This document shows, piece after piece, positions 22,747-30,882 of a DNA stretch of 34,430 bases. Source of the stretch: Bacteroidota bacterium (GTDB lineage: Bacteria; Bacteroidota; Ignavibacteria; UBA10030; UBA8401); assembly GCA_028873075.1 (NCBI GenBank), contig JAGWND010000007.1, positions 1 through 34,430 on the forward strand. The letters run 5' to 3'. Every line of letters begins with the position of its first letter. Position 1 is the first letter of the stretch. A program made the position numbers and the translations under genes. Below the pieces are notes generated by a model. The model was not told the DNA's origin, did not search any database, and worked only from the letters and a program-made list of their open reading frames with translations.

Positions 22747-22899
22747 GCGGCGGAACAAGCGTAAGCACCTCGCTCCATTGTTTTTGCCGCGTGTTGGTTT
22801 GCGGCTCCAGCTGCTGGAAATCAATCGTTTGTCGCGGCTTCCGCCGCATTATCTTTGAGCGGCAAAAGCAACGGCGTGCTTACGCTGAACGTTAGCCGC
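22747..22899. repeat. Large nested palindrome, attC-like ends
   Basis: AGCGTAAGCAC (22758-22768) pairs perfectly with GTGCTTACGCT (22876-22886). Outside these, GGCGGCGGAAC on the left faces GTTAGCCGC (22891-22899) on the right. Inside, TTTTTGCCGC faces GCGGCAAAAG, and a GCGG/CCGC hairpin sits in the middle. The outermost AAC...GTTAGCC arrangement is like the core sites of integron attC elements, directly before a cassette-like small gene. This is suggestive only. Confidence 0.4.
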
Positions 22900-22943
22900 A
22901 TGTCGTGCGATTGCCACAATCAATGAACATACGGAGATGAATA

Positions 22944-23282
22944 ATGAACAACGTCGAGTCTGAAATCCACGATGCGATGGCAGCCATCAATCGAGCGTGG
23001 CGTGAGAGCCGTCCTTCGGAAATGGAACCGTATTTGCATCCTCAAGTAACAATGGCCTTTCCCGGCTTCAGCGGCACTATCGTTGGGAAAGATGCGTTGT
23101 TAGCAAACTTCGTCGAATTCTGTTCGAATGCTTGTGTGTTCGAATACAAAGAGAGCGATGAAGAGACGCAGAGCGTCTACGGTCAACGTTCCCGCGCAGG
23201 AGCGTGGGAACGATATAAACTCGTTTTCGGCTGTCGGGGCGATGCCCCCGACTTGGAGCATCTGACGCCTTCGGCGTCATGA
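22944..23282 (+). pseudogene. Truncated SnoaL/NTF2-like protein
   Basis: Residues 1-75 (IHDAMAAINRAWRESRPSEM, YLHPQVTMAFPGFSGTIVGKDALLANFVEF) match the SnoaL-like or nuclear-transport-factor-2 fold, usually 120-140 residues. After ESDEET the sequence no longer resembles the family and follows a run of hairpin repeats to the stop at 23280-23282. So the C-terminal strands of the cone fold are missing and the product is unlikely to fold normally. GGAG at 22933-22936 precedes the ATG. The function of the intact gene is unknown. Confidence 0.65.
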
Positions 23283-23340
23283 GAAAAATTCCCCCAACTT
23301 GTCGGGGGAAAAAATATTTCAAGCGAGGGCAACGCCCTCG
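23164..23340. repeat. Cluster of six consecutive hairpins
   Basis: In 177 bases: AGACGC/GCGTCT (23164-23178), CGTTCCC/GGGAACG (23187-23212), GTCGGGGC/GCCCCCGAC (23233-23252), TGACGCC/GGCGTCA (23263-23279), TTCCCCC/GGGGGAA (23289-23310) and CGAGGGC/GCCCTCG (23324-23340). It replaces the 3' part of the SnoaL-like gene and may also stop transcription from both sides before the cox genes. Confidence 0.75.
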
Positions 23341-23426
23341 TTATCATCACAAACAAAGGCAAAAATCCCTGAAAGGGATTGATTCACGATACTCAGTGGA
23401 AAAATAAAATGGGTAAACTCGCGTCA

Positions 23427-23711
23427 TCAAAACGAAAACCGCGTAACGAAGTCGCTCATCGTCAGCGTGAACATGATGATGAGCCAGAAAAATCCTGCCG
23501 ACACAAACACCCATGTTACACGGCTGCCGTAGCGCACGTGCATGAAATAAAGAATTACGAGCGTCGCCTTGATGATGGCAATAACGAGGGCTATGATGAC
23601 GTTGAAGGGGCCCAAATCGAAATACGCCATCGAGATGGTGAGAATAAGCAGCACCATGAGTGCTGCAAAAATGAAGTAGTAAACTTTTCGTGAAACAACG
23701 TGTCCGTTCAT
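23427..23711 (-). CDS. Cytochrome c oxidase subunit IV
   Basis: A 94-residue protein with three membrane helices: residues about 10-30, 35-58 with the family-typical KATLVILYFMHVRY, and 67-90. This is the prokaryotic subunit IV (CoxD/CtaF-like) found at the end of caa3 clusters, a small inner-membrane subunit that stabilises the oxidase. Its ATG overlaps the stop of the subunit III gene (ATGA), showing coupling. It is the last gene of the long act-cox run, followed by the hairpin cluster. Confidence 0.9.
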   Translation of the reverse strand: MNGHVVSRKVYYFIFAALMVLLILTISMAYFDLGPFNVIIALVIAIIKATLVILYFMHVRYGSRVTWVFVSAGFFWLIIMFTLTMSDFVTRFSF

Positions 23712-24361
23712 TTGTGCACGTGGATAAGATAAAGCAATGGATAAAGAAAAATCCAGACGATGTCAATAAAGTGCCAGTAGAGTCCGCTGACTTCCACCGG
23801 CGAGTAATATTCTTTCGTGAAGTTGCCCCGCGCCGTCATCATTGCAATAACGCTCAGAACGCCGATGCCGATGATCAAGTGGAGCGCGTGGAATCCCGTC
23901 ATCACAAAATAGAGAATGAAATAAATTTCCGCTTTGCCCGCATTAGGTCCTTTATATTCAAAATTCCATCCCGGAACAAGATGCTCGACGTACTTGTGAT
24001 GATATTCGAACCCTTTGATAACAAGAAACGTTACGCCGAACACCATCGTGATAATAAGGAAAAGTATGATCTGCTTCCGCTTTCCTTCCTGCGCGGCGTG
24101 AACGGCAAGCGCCATCGTCAAGCTGCTGACGAGCAGCACGCCGGTGTTAATGCCGCCGAGGAGAATATCCATGTAATGACTCGCCGCGGCAAACGCATCG
24201 GGATACGAAAAGCGGTACACGAAATACGCCATGAACATTCCGCCGAAGAAAAGAATTTCTGTGGCGAGAAATGTCCACATGCCGAGCGTGCCGGCTTCCT
24301 TCTGCTGTTCGAGATCGTCGAATTGATGAGCGACATAGTGTGAAGAATGTTCGTTAGCCAC
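23708..24361 (-). CDS. ctaE: Cytochrome c oxidase subunit III
   Basis: The 217-residue protein has the subunit III helices: [27 protein letters not shown] (about residues 24-50), a second hydrophobic block, [15 protein letters not shown] with the conserved FHALH, and a final [22 protein letters not shown]. It is a core membrane subunit without redox centres that supports proton uptake and stability. The GTG at 24361 is chosen: AGGAGG lies nine bases before it and the codon overlaps the coxA stop by eight bases. The Asn- and His-rich start ([15 protein letters not shown]) is normal for this type. Confidence 0.94.
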   Translation of the reverse strand: MANEHSSHYVAHQFDDLEQQKEAGTLGMWTFLATEILFFGGMFMAYFVYRFSYPDAFAAASHYMDILLGGINTGVLLVSSLTMALAVHAAQEGKRKQIILFLIITMVFGVTFLVIKGFEYHHKYVEHLVPGWNFEYKGPNAGKAEIYFILYFVMTGFHALHLIIGIGVLSVIAMMTARGNFTKEYYSPVEVSGLYWHFIDIVWIFLYPLLYLIHVHK

Positions 24362-25982
24362 CGGCAACGTCCTCCTCGAAAACCCCGTCTGTGTATGCAT
24401 ACGCTTCTTCATTGACAATCGGCGTCTTCTCAAAATTGAATGTCGGCGGCGGAGACGACGTGAGCCATTCCAATCCTTTCGCATTCCACGGATTGTCGCC
24501 GGCAGTTTTTCCCTTCCGCAGCGACCACATTAAATAAAAGAACGGAATGATGTATCCGAGCCCGAGAATGCTTGCGCCTGCTGTCGAAAGAACATTCAGC
24601 ACCTGGAACTCCGGCGGATAAATATGATAGCGCCGCGGCATCCCCAAATAACCGAGAATGAATTGCGGGAAGAATGTCAGGTTGAATCCTACAAATAAAA
24701 TCAACGCCGCCAATTTCGACCAGCCTTCAGAATAGAGCTTGCCCGTCATCTTGGGCCACCAAAAATGAAGCGCTGCCATGTATCCCATCACCGCGCCGCC
24801 GACCATGATGTAATGGAAATGCGCGATAACGAAATACGTATCGTGCACATGCACGTCAACCGGCAATGTTGCGAGAACGATTCCCGTCAATCCGCCGATG
24901 GTGAACAAGCCGATGAAGCCGAACGCGTACAGCACCGGCGTTTGAAAACGAATCGTTCCTTTATACAACGTTGCAGTCCAGTTGAACACTTTTACTGCCG
25001 ATGGAATTGCAACGAGAAAGCTGAGCGCGGAAAATGCCATCCCCGCATAGACCGACTGACCGCTGACGAACATGTGATGTCCCCACACAAGAAATCCGAA
25101 CACGGCAATCGCCATGCTTGCGAACGCCATTTGCCGGTAGCCGAATAATTTTCGACGAGAAAAACAGGTTACCACTTCGCTTACAACGCCCATCGCAGGA
25201 AGCACCATGATGTACACAGCGGGATGAGAATAGAACCAGAACAAATGCTGGAACAAAATCGGGTCGCCGCCGATGTTCGGATCGAAAATTCCGACACCGG
25301 CAATCCGCTCGAACCCGACCAGCGCAAGCGTAATGGCGATGACCGGCGTTCCTAAAATCTGAATGACGCTCGTCGCATAATGCGCCCAGATAAATAGAGG
25401 AAGCCGGAACCATGTTAACCCCGGCGCACGCATTTTATGGATCGTTACGATAAAATTCAATCCGGTGAGAATCGAAGAGAATCCGAGAATGAACACGCCG
25501 ATAACCGTGGGCACGACGTTCGTGTGGGAATAGCCGCTGCTGAACGGCGTGTAAAATGTCCAGCCGGTATCAACGCCGCCCATCACCATCGCCGTGAGCG
25601 TGAACATGCCGCCGACAATATAAACGTACCAGCTCAGCAAATTTATTTTCGGAAACGCAAGGTCGCGCGCGCCGATCATCATCGGCACGAGAAAGTTGCC
25701 GAACACGGCGGGGATGGACGGGATCAGGAAAAAGAAGATCATCGTGATGCCGTGCATCGTAAACATTTTGTTGTACGTGTCTGCCGAAACAAGCGTTCCT
25801 TCCGGAGAAAGAAGCGTCAGGCGAATCACGAGCGCAAAAAATCCGCCGATCATGAAGAAGATCGTAATGGAAATCAAATAAAGAATGGCAATGCGCTTGT
25901 GGTCGGTGGTCAGCAGCCACGACTTCACGCCGTAACCATTGTTCAAATAATTCACGTGATCCGTGCTCTCGCTTGCTTCCAT
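24354..25982 (-). CDS. ctaD: Cytochrome c oxidase subunit I, A2-type
   Basis: The 542-residue, twelve-helix catalytic subunit holds low-spin haem and the haem-CuB site. Ligand segments are [11 protein letters not shown] (His77), [10 protein letters not shown] (CuB His cross-linked to Tyr), GHHMFVSG and [12 protein letters not shown]. The Glu normally in GHPEVY of A1 enzymes is replaced by Ala in YSHPAVY, and the YS pair before it defines the A2 (caa3, Rhodothermus/Thermus-like) type, which uses an alternative proton route. It reduces O2 while pumping protons. The gene starts four bases after coxB. Confidence 0.97.
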   Translation of the reverse strand: MEASESTDHVNYLNNGYGVKSWLLTTDHKRIAILYLISITIFFMIGGFFALVIRLTLLSPEGTLVSADTYNKMFTMHGITMIFFFLIPSIPAVFGNFLVPMMIGARDLAFPKINLLSWYVYIVGGMFTLTAMVMGGVDTGWTFYTPFSSGYSHTNVVPTVIGVFILGFSSILTGLNFIVTIHKMRAPGLTWFRLPLFIWAHYATSVIQILGTPVIAITLALVGFERIAGVGIFDPNIGGDPILFQHLFWFYSHPAVYIMVLPAMGVVSEVVTCFSRRKLFGYRQMAFASMAIAVFGFLVWGHHMFVSGQSVYAGMAFSALSFLVAIPSAVKVFNWTATLYKGTIRFQTPVLYAFGFIGLFTIGGLTGIVLATLPVDVHVHDTYFVIAHFHYIMVGGAVMGYMAALHFWWPKMTGKLYSEGWSKLAALILFVGFNLTFFPQFILGYLGMPRRYHIYPPEFQVLNVLSTAGASILGLGYIIPFFYLMWSLRKGKTAGDNPWNAKGLEWLTSSPPPTFNFEKTPIVNEEAYAYTDGVFEEDVAGG

Positions 25983-25985
25983 TGC

Positions 25986-26939
25986 TTACTTTCCTTTCGA
26001 AGCCGTCTGTTGTTTTCCGAGCGACTTAACATATTCTATCAATTGCATCAACTGCGCCTGATCAATTTGATTCTTGAACGTCGGCATAACCGGCTGGTAC
26101 GTGGCGACGACTTTCGCCGTCGGATCAAGAATTGATTCGCGGATGTAATCCATGTCGGCAACAACGGTCTGCCCGGTTTGCAGTTTCACTTTTTGTCCGA
26201 ACAAGCCGATGAGCGACGGACCGCGTCCGGTGTTGTCGGATTTATGGCAGGTAACGCAGCCGAACTGCGTGAACAGCTGTTCGCCGGAGCTTGACATTGT
26301 GGCGCCGGTCGAGGATTTTCCCGAAAGCCATTGTTCGTATTCCCACGGCTGCATCACGATCACCTTGCCGACCATCTGCGCGTGCCCCGTTCCGCAATAT
26401 TGCGCGCAGAAAAGATGATACTCTCCTACTTTCGTCGCCTCAAACCATTCCGTCGTGTAACGGCCCGGAATGACATCCTGTTTTACACGAAATGCAGGGA
26501 TGAAAAAATCGTGAATCACATCCTGCGACGTTAAGATCAAGCGCACCGGTTTGCCGAGCGGAACGTGCAGCTCGTCAATCTCGCGGTTCCCTTCCGGGTG
26601 CTGAATGTACCACATCCACTGTTTGCCGACGACGTAGATATCCATGGCATCTCTCGGCGGAACATGCATGTCGAAATATAATTTCGATGCCCACGCGAAA
26701 ATTCCCATCGTGATGCAGAGCGGAATGATCGTCCAGACAAGCTCGAGCTTCAGATTTTCCGATGTCGCACCTTTCCTGCTTGCCCGCGAGCCTTGCCGGT
26801 AGCGGATGGAAAAGAAAATCACGCCGACAAAAATGAGCGCGGTGAAGAAAACGATAATTCCCATCAAAGCAAAGAACAGCAGGTCAACGCGCGATGCTGT
26901 CGTAGAAGCTTCGGTCGGGAAAAGAGGGATATTAAACAT
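25986..26939 (-). CDS. ctaC: Cytochrome c oxidase subunit II with fused cytochrome c domain
   Basis: The 317-residue protein has two N-terminal membrane helices (about 20-45 and 70-88) and a cupredoxin domain with the CuA ligands (His in DVIHDFFIPAF; CAQYCGTGHAQM). A C-terminal haem c domain with CVTCH and a downstream Met (PVMPTF) follows. This fused layout marks a caa3-type enzyme that can take electrons directly from another haem protein such as ActE. It is the first of the four oxidase genes. A 173-base gap with a C-run palindrome separates it from sco. Confidence 0.96.
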   Translation of the reverse strand: MFNIPLFPTEASTTASRVDLLFFALMGIIVFFTALIFVGVIFFSIRYRQGSRASRKGATSENLKLELVWTIIPLCITMGIFAWASKLYFDMHVPPRDAMDIYVVGKQWMWYIQHPEGNREIDELHVPLGKPVRLILTSQDVIHDFFIPAFRVKQDVIPGRYTTEWFEATKVGEYHLFCAQYCGTGHAQMVGKVIVMQPWEYEQWLSGKSSTGATMSSSGEQLFTQFGCVTCHKSDNTGRGPSLIGLFGQKVKLQTGQTVVADMDYIRESILDPTAKVVATYQPVMPTFKNQIDQAQLMQLIEYVKSLGKQQTASKGK

Positions 26940-27063
26940 AGCCGGAAAATTCAGTTCGATAATTGTAATTACGCTGTCACAACGTCACAAAGAATTGATT
27001 CACGTTTCATGATTCATGATTTTTCACCCGTTCCCAAAATCTGTTCGGGAGCGAAATGTTTTC

Positions 27064-27101
27064 CTCCCTTTACCCCACTCCTTGAGGGGGGACAAAGGGA
27101 G
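27064..27101. repeat. C-run palindrome between sco and coxB
   Basis: CTCCCTTT (27064-27071) pairs with AAAGGGAG (27094-27101), with CCCC/GGGG pairing inside. It is a member of the same dispersed set as 12236-12271 and others. On the minus strand it lies just past the sco stop and may weaken read-through into coxB. Confidence 0.6.
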
Positions 27102-27112
27102 AGGTTTTCGCT

Positions 27113-28090
27113 TCAGGTTTTTTCTTGCGCATCCTGCGCGCCGTTTTTTTTCTTTTCATGCCGGAAAAAAATGAACAGCACGGTGCCGAGCACGACAATC
27201 GTTACCGCACCGGCTGCGCGGAAAATATTTTGAATGACCAAACCGTATTTCCCTGTAACAGGATTATAACAATAACACAACAGCAAAAGCTGATCCACTG
27301 GCGAGCCGATTTTTCTTGACGATGCCTCTATCAACGAGAAGCGAAGATCTCTCGGCTGATATTCGATACCGAACAGGTACCTCGACACTTTGCCTTGCGG
27401 GGTCAACACCATAATGCCGCTCGGATGTGCGTACGTATCTGTTGTCGAATCGTACAAGTACCGGAAGCCGACCGCATCGGCAAGCGAATCAATCTGCGGC
27501 TTCTCGCCTGTCAAGAAATGCCAGCCTTCTTCGGAGCCGGGACGATTGCCGTACATCTTCAAATATTCTTTCTTTTTACCCGCCGCGATGTCGGGCGTTT
27601 CTTTCGGATTGATGCTGACGGTAACGACATTAAAATCTTTTCCGACGGACATTCTCAAGGAATTAAACGCCTGATCCATGCCGTTCAGAACTTGTGTGCA
27701 GAGCATCGGGCATTCATAATAGACGAGCGATAACACGACGGGCTTGTCATGAAAATATTCTGCAAGCTTCACCTCTTTGCCTGTTTCATCACGAAATGTC
27801 GCATCCAACGGAATTTGTGAATTCAGCTTTTGCTCGAACTTTACTTGAGCGAACACTTGTTTTGAATTCAACTGAGCAGTTGCCGGCTGCACTACGACGA
27901 ACATCGTCAGTATCACAACAACAAATACACCGATAAAGCCGTTATGCCCGAATTTCCCGCTTTCCAGGGATTCCGCTTTGAACGGGATTCCAAAAAGCGG
28001 AACTTTTGTCGGGCATCCATTCAAAAGATTCCCGCCCAAAGCCTGCGGAAATGACACAGCTTTTTTTTCGCCACAATACTTCGTTTTCAT
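27113..28090 (-). CDS. SCO1/SenC-family copper chaperone with repeat-derived N-terminus
   Basis: The 325-residue protein has a thioredoxin-like Sco domain (about 85-250) with the copper motif C127PMLC131 and the distal His in TYAHPSGIMVL. A C-terminal membrane helix (about 290-312, TIVVLGTVLFIFF) is followed by a charged tail. Sco delivers copper to the CuA site of subunit II and acts in the periplasm. The ATG at 28090 overlaps the previous stop (ATGA), so this start is well supported. But residues about 25-49, before the hydrophobic signal segment (50-72), are encoded by a palindromic repeat (27945-28017), making the N-terminus unusually long. Confidence 0.9.
   Translation of the reverse strand: MKTKYCGEKKAVSFPQALGGNLLNGCPTKVPLFGIPFKAESLESGKFGHNGFIGVFVVVILTMFVVVQPATAQLNSKQVFAQVKFEQKLNSQIPLDATFRDETGKEVKLAEYFHDKPVVLSLVYYECPMLCTQVLNGMDQAFNSLRMSVGKDFNVVTVSINPKETPDIAAGKKKEYLKMYGNRPGSEEGWHFLTGEKPQIDSLADAVGFRYLYDSTTDTYAHPSGIMVLTPQGKVSRYLFGIEYQPRDLRFSLIEASSRKIGSPVDQLLLLCYCYNPVTGKYGLVIQNIFRAAGAVTIVVLGTVLFIFFRHEKKKNGAQDAQEKT
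27945..28017. repeat. Palindromic repeat inside the sco reading frame
   Basis: ATGCCCGA (27945-27952) and TCGGGCAT (28010-28017) are perfect inverted arms. Inside, CCCGCTTT (27957-27964) faces AAAGCGG (27995-28001), and GGGATTCC occurs twice in direct order (27968-27975, 27985-27992). The element is 73 bases and the frame stays open through it, adding about 25 residues to Sco. Confidence 0.65.
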
Positions 28091-28530
28091 TGTCCTGCCT
28101 TTACATCAGAGACGGACTTCGTCTTGGAAGCGGAGTCCATCTGTTTTTGAGGAAAGCCTTTCTTCAGCGCCATCTTCATAGCAACGGAAATCGGAACGTG
28201 CGCAATGCCGGCATCTTTACGTACCCAGCCGTAACGATAGAGCACAGAATCTTCCGACGCGCGCAGCTTCAGCAAATCCGCATGAGGGTCTGCTTGTATG
28301 TGCGGACCCGGCGCAGTGTTGTCCGGTGCAATGAACGTCGAGGCTTTTGTATCCGGTGCTGTTGTATGGTGCGTGTAAAATGCAAAGACGCCCGCTAACA
28401 CCGCCAAGACAACCAACACTCCTGCAAATAACCCGCCGCCGATCAGCCACAAATTTTTAACATTGGCGTCGCGCAGCTCGTGCAACGGAGAAGGCGGCGC
28501 GTTCATATTTTCATGTTGATGAGGATCCAT
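28087..28530 (-). CDS. One-helix membrane protein of the act-cox cluster
   Basis: The 147-residue protein has a short cytoplasmic start, one membrane helix (about 27-52, LWLIGGGLFAGVLVVLAV) and a periplasmic part with LYRYGWVRKDAGIAHVPISVAMKMALKKG. The YGWVxxxAGxxxxPIxxAM pattern is common in small proteins located beside actF and sco in other genomes; a role in oxidase or complex assembly is likely but unproven. The ATG at 28530 is chosen for GAAGG eight bases upstream; a TTG at 28539 overlaps actF. The last 15 or so residues (MDSASKTKSVSDVK) are encoded by a palindromic repeat. Confidence 0.82.
   Translation of the reverse strand: MDPHQHENMNAPPSPLHELRDANVKNLWLIGGGLFAGVLVVLAVLAGVFAFYTHHTTAPDTKASTFIAPDNTAPGPHIQADPHADLLKLRASEDSVLYRYGWVRKDAGIAHVPISVAMKMALKKGFPQKQMDSASKTKSVSDVKAGQ
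28109..28143. repeat. Palindromic repeat inside the 3' end of the one-helix protein gene
   Basis: GAGACGGACTTC (28109-28120) and GGAGTCCATCTG (28132-28143) pair with few mismatches. Read on the minus strand it matches the 35-bp core of the intergenic hairpin at 8546-8586 at roughly 28 positions, so both are one repeat family, here translated. Confidence 0.65.
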
Positions 28531-28535
28531 TGTAA

Positions 28536-29729
28536 TCAACCTTCAGCCCCAACAGCGTTTTCAACGCGCTCAAGTGCCGGTTCAAAACGCGGGTCGTGTA
28601 ACGGAACCAACGAATATCCTTTGAGATTCCGAACAAACGCCGCTAACCAAAGTCCCCCGAGAGAAATCGGCACGGCAACATCAAGCCAGTGAATATGAAA
28701 TTCTCCCGGATGAAACGCCGGCGTAATAAGCCAGAACATATCGGCTAACCGCATTGCTAAGATAAAAACTGCAACGAGCGCGAGCCGCGCCATCGCCCGC
28801 TTCGTTCTGCGCGACAAAAGAAGAAAGAACGGAATGAAGAAATGTCCGATGACAAGCGGAACAACAAGATAATCCCACGTGCCGGTGCGGTGTAAATACC
28901 AGAGATTTTCTTCCGGCAAATTTCCCGACCAGATGATGATCAATTGCGATACCTGCATGTACGCCCACAGCACGACGAACGTGAGGAGCAAATTTCCGAG
29001 ATGATGAAAATGCGTCTCCTTCAAAAATCCGGAGAACGGTTTATACGCCGCCAACAAACGGAGCGCAATGATGCACAGCGCCAACGTCGAAAGCACTTGG
29101 CTGACGATGATCAGCGCGCCAAAGATAGACGAATACCATTGCGGCTCGAGCGACATCACCCAATCGAATCCGGCAAACGTCATTGTCAAGACGTAAACAA
29201 TTATGCCGGGAGCGCTGAGGAGGCGCATCTTCCGCGTCAACGCTGCACCCGCGTTTTGATCTTGCATGTGCGACCATCGCGAAAGAGTGAACGCCATCAC
29301 TGTCCAAATCACGAAGTAAAGAACAGCGCGGCTCACAAAAAACGGAACGCTCAAATACGTTTGCTTGAATCCCATGAGCGGACCCTGCGGCATCCCGTTT
29401 TGATTCATCCACGGATAAACATCACTCAATCCCGCAAGAATCGGAATGAAGAGAAGCGCCATCAACGGAATTGTCCGCGCCGCAGCTTCAATCAAGCGCT
29501 GAATTGCAAATCCCCATCTGCCCGATACCATGTGATGGAGAACGAGAATTCCGAGCGACCCAACGGCAAAGCTCAACACGAACATGTACGCAAACAAGTA
29601 CGATTGAAAAAATTGCTGCGCTGAAAAAATCGCCCCGACAACAAGCGCGCACGCGCCGAGTCCCCCGACGACAAGGGCAGATTGCTGAATGCGATCAAGC
29701 AGCGGACGCGGTCCTTCAAAATGATTCAT
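28536..29729 (-). CDS. actF: Alternative complex III subunit ActF
   Basis: The 397-residue integral membrane protein has about ten helices and belongs to the ActC/ActF branch of the NrfD-like family. Conserved-looking stretches are PWMNQNGMPQGPLMGFKQTYLSVPFFVSRAVLYF and AGFDWVMSLEPQWYSSIFG (described by position: about 105-138 and 185-203), typical of ActF. It contributes to the membrane arm with a quinol/proton-related role. It starts inside the actE stop (ATGA) and ends six bases before the one-helix protein gene. Confidence 0.92.
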   Translation of the reverse strand: MNHFEGPRPLLDRIQQSALVVGGLGACALVVGAIFSAQQFFQSYLFAYMFVLSFAVGSLGILVLHHMVSGRWGFAIQRLIEAAARTIPLMALLFIPILAGLSDVYPWMNQNGMPQGPLMGFKQTYLSVPFFVSRAVLYFVIWTVMAFTLSRWSHMQDQNAGAALTRKMRLLSAPGIIVYVLTMTFAGFDWVMSLEPQWYSSIFGALIIVSQVLSTLALCIIALRLLAAYKPFSGFLKETHFHHLGNLLLTFVVLWAYMQVSQLIIIWSGNLPEENLWYLHRTGTWDYLVVPLVIGHFFIPFFLLLSRRTKRAMARLALVAVFILAMRLADMFWLITPAFHPGEFHIHWLDVAVPISLGGLWLAAFVRNLKGYSLVPLHDPRFEPALERVENAVGAEG

Positions 29730-30340
29730 TGAGCTTTTCCAAGTAATTGACGTTGTTCTGCTTCGGGCAAATCTTGTACCGGAACGTTTTGACTAAGCTG
29801 AAGCGCGCGGATGTACGCCACAATTGCCCACCGATCTCGAACCGGCACGCTCGGCGCATAGCTGTACATTCGTCCGAAACCGTTCGTGATGACGTCGAAG
29901 AAAAATCCTGCCGGCATCGCACGAAGGCTGTCCGTTTGAAACGATGGCGGCTTGGGAAATCCTCGCTGCACAACCATCCCTCCTCCATTCGCAAGCCGCC
30001 CATGACACGGTGAACAAAATGTGTTGAAGCGATCCTCTCCCCGCACGAGCACCTGCTCGGTAACAGGAAACGGAAACATCGTAGCGAACTGCCCGTTCAC
30101 TCTCCCGGCGATCAACAGCGAATCGGTTGTGAACGAGCCGCGCGGCACTGTTCCTTCCACCAGCGGGCGAGATGACATTCCGTCCGGGAAAAATCTGCTC
30201 GCTGCGAGCGGCTTGTATTTCGGCTGGTTATCCAAATTCACGCCGCCGCAGCCGACCGCGCCAAGCATCATCGCCGACAATACAAACGCGAAAACACTCT
30301 GCGGAAAAGCTTGTTTCAATTTTCTCATAATCGTCTTCAT
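29726..30340 (-). CDS. actE: Alternative complex III cytochrome c subunit ActE
   Basis: The 204-residue protein has a lipoprotein signal ending VGC (Cys about 31) and one haem c site, CSPCH, in FNTFCSPCHGRLANGGGMVV. The probable Met ligand is in FGRMYSYAPSVPVRDRW, a pattern typical of ActE. It passes electrons from the complex to the haem domain of the oxidase subunit II. The ATG at 30340 overlaps the actD stop; an in-frame ATG at 30328 (MRKLKQ) could also start the signal peptide. Confidence 0.93.
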   Translation of the reverse strand: MKTIMRKLKQAFPQSVFAFVLSAMMLGAVGCGGVNLDNQPKYKPLAASRFFPDGMSSRPLVEGTVPRGSFTTDSLLIAGRVNGQFATMFPFPVTEQVLVRGEDRFNTFCSPCHGRLANGGGMVVQRGFPKPPSFQTDSLRAMPAGFFFDVITNGFGRMYSYAPSVPVRDRWAIVAYIRALQLSQNVPVQDLPEAEQRQLLGKAQ

Positions 30341-30882
30341 TTTTCCACAACAGAAACTTCTGCTGGATGCAATGACTTTAAAAAATTTTCAACCGTGGAT
30401 TGATCGAATTTTGGATCTGCTGCTTCAATACACAGAAAAAATTTATCGCGCGATGCTCGTTCAAATGCCGCAACGTTAAATACCGGATGATACGGCATTG
30501 GAAGCCCGTTAAGAATGATCATCGCCACTGCAGCAGTAACGCCGGCACACAGCACCGTCAGCTCGAACGTAATCGGAATGAACGAAGGCCAGCTGTGAAA
30601 CGGTCGCCCGCCGATATTCAAGGGATATCCGATGACGGCAGCCCAGTATTGCAAAAAATATCCGCCGACGGCACCGAACAATCCTGCGATCAGCACGATG
30701 AGCGGCAGGCGCGTTTTATGAAATCCGACCGCTTCCGACAAGCCTTCGACCGGAAAAGGACTGTACGCATCCATTTTTGTGTAGCCATTTTGCGATGCTC
30801 TCTGTGCCGCGTTCAACACTTCATCGGCTGTATTGAACTCCGCCATCAATCCGTGTATCGTCGAGTTCTCCATACTCATCAT
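30337..30882 (-). CDS. actD: Alternative complex III subunit ActD
   Basis: The 181-residue protein matches ActD (DUF3341): an N-terminal soluble part with GLMAEFNTADEVLNAAQRA and YTKMDAYSPFPVEGL, two membrane helices (about 60-82 and 103-125), and a C-terminal KFFLCIEAADPKFD segment. It anchors the peripheral subunits. Its start, within ATGATG, overlaps the actC stop, and its end overlaps actE, so the three genes are strictly coupled. Confidence 0.94.
   Translation of the reverse strand: MMSMENSTIHGLMAEFNTADEVLNAAQRASQNGYTKMDAYSPFPVEGLSEAVGFHKTRLPLIVLIAGLFGAVGGYFLQYWAAVIGYPLNIGGRPFHSWPSFIPITFELTVLCAGVTAAVAMIILNGLPMPYHPVFNVAAFERASRDKFFLCIEAADPKFDQSTVENFLKSLHPAEVSVVEK

Noticed and set aside
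23164-23340. CRISPR array
   Set aside because: The stems are all different, with no constant repeat and no regular spacer length.
25437-26135. 232-codon plus-strand open frame across coxA and coxB
   Set aside because: The sequence is highly charged and His/Arg-rich, typical of the antisense of membrane-protein genes.
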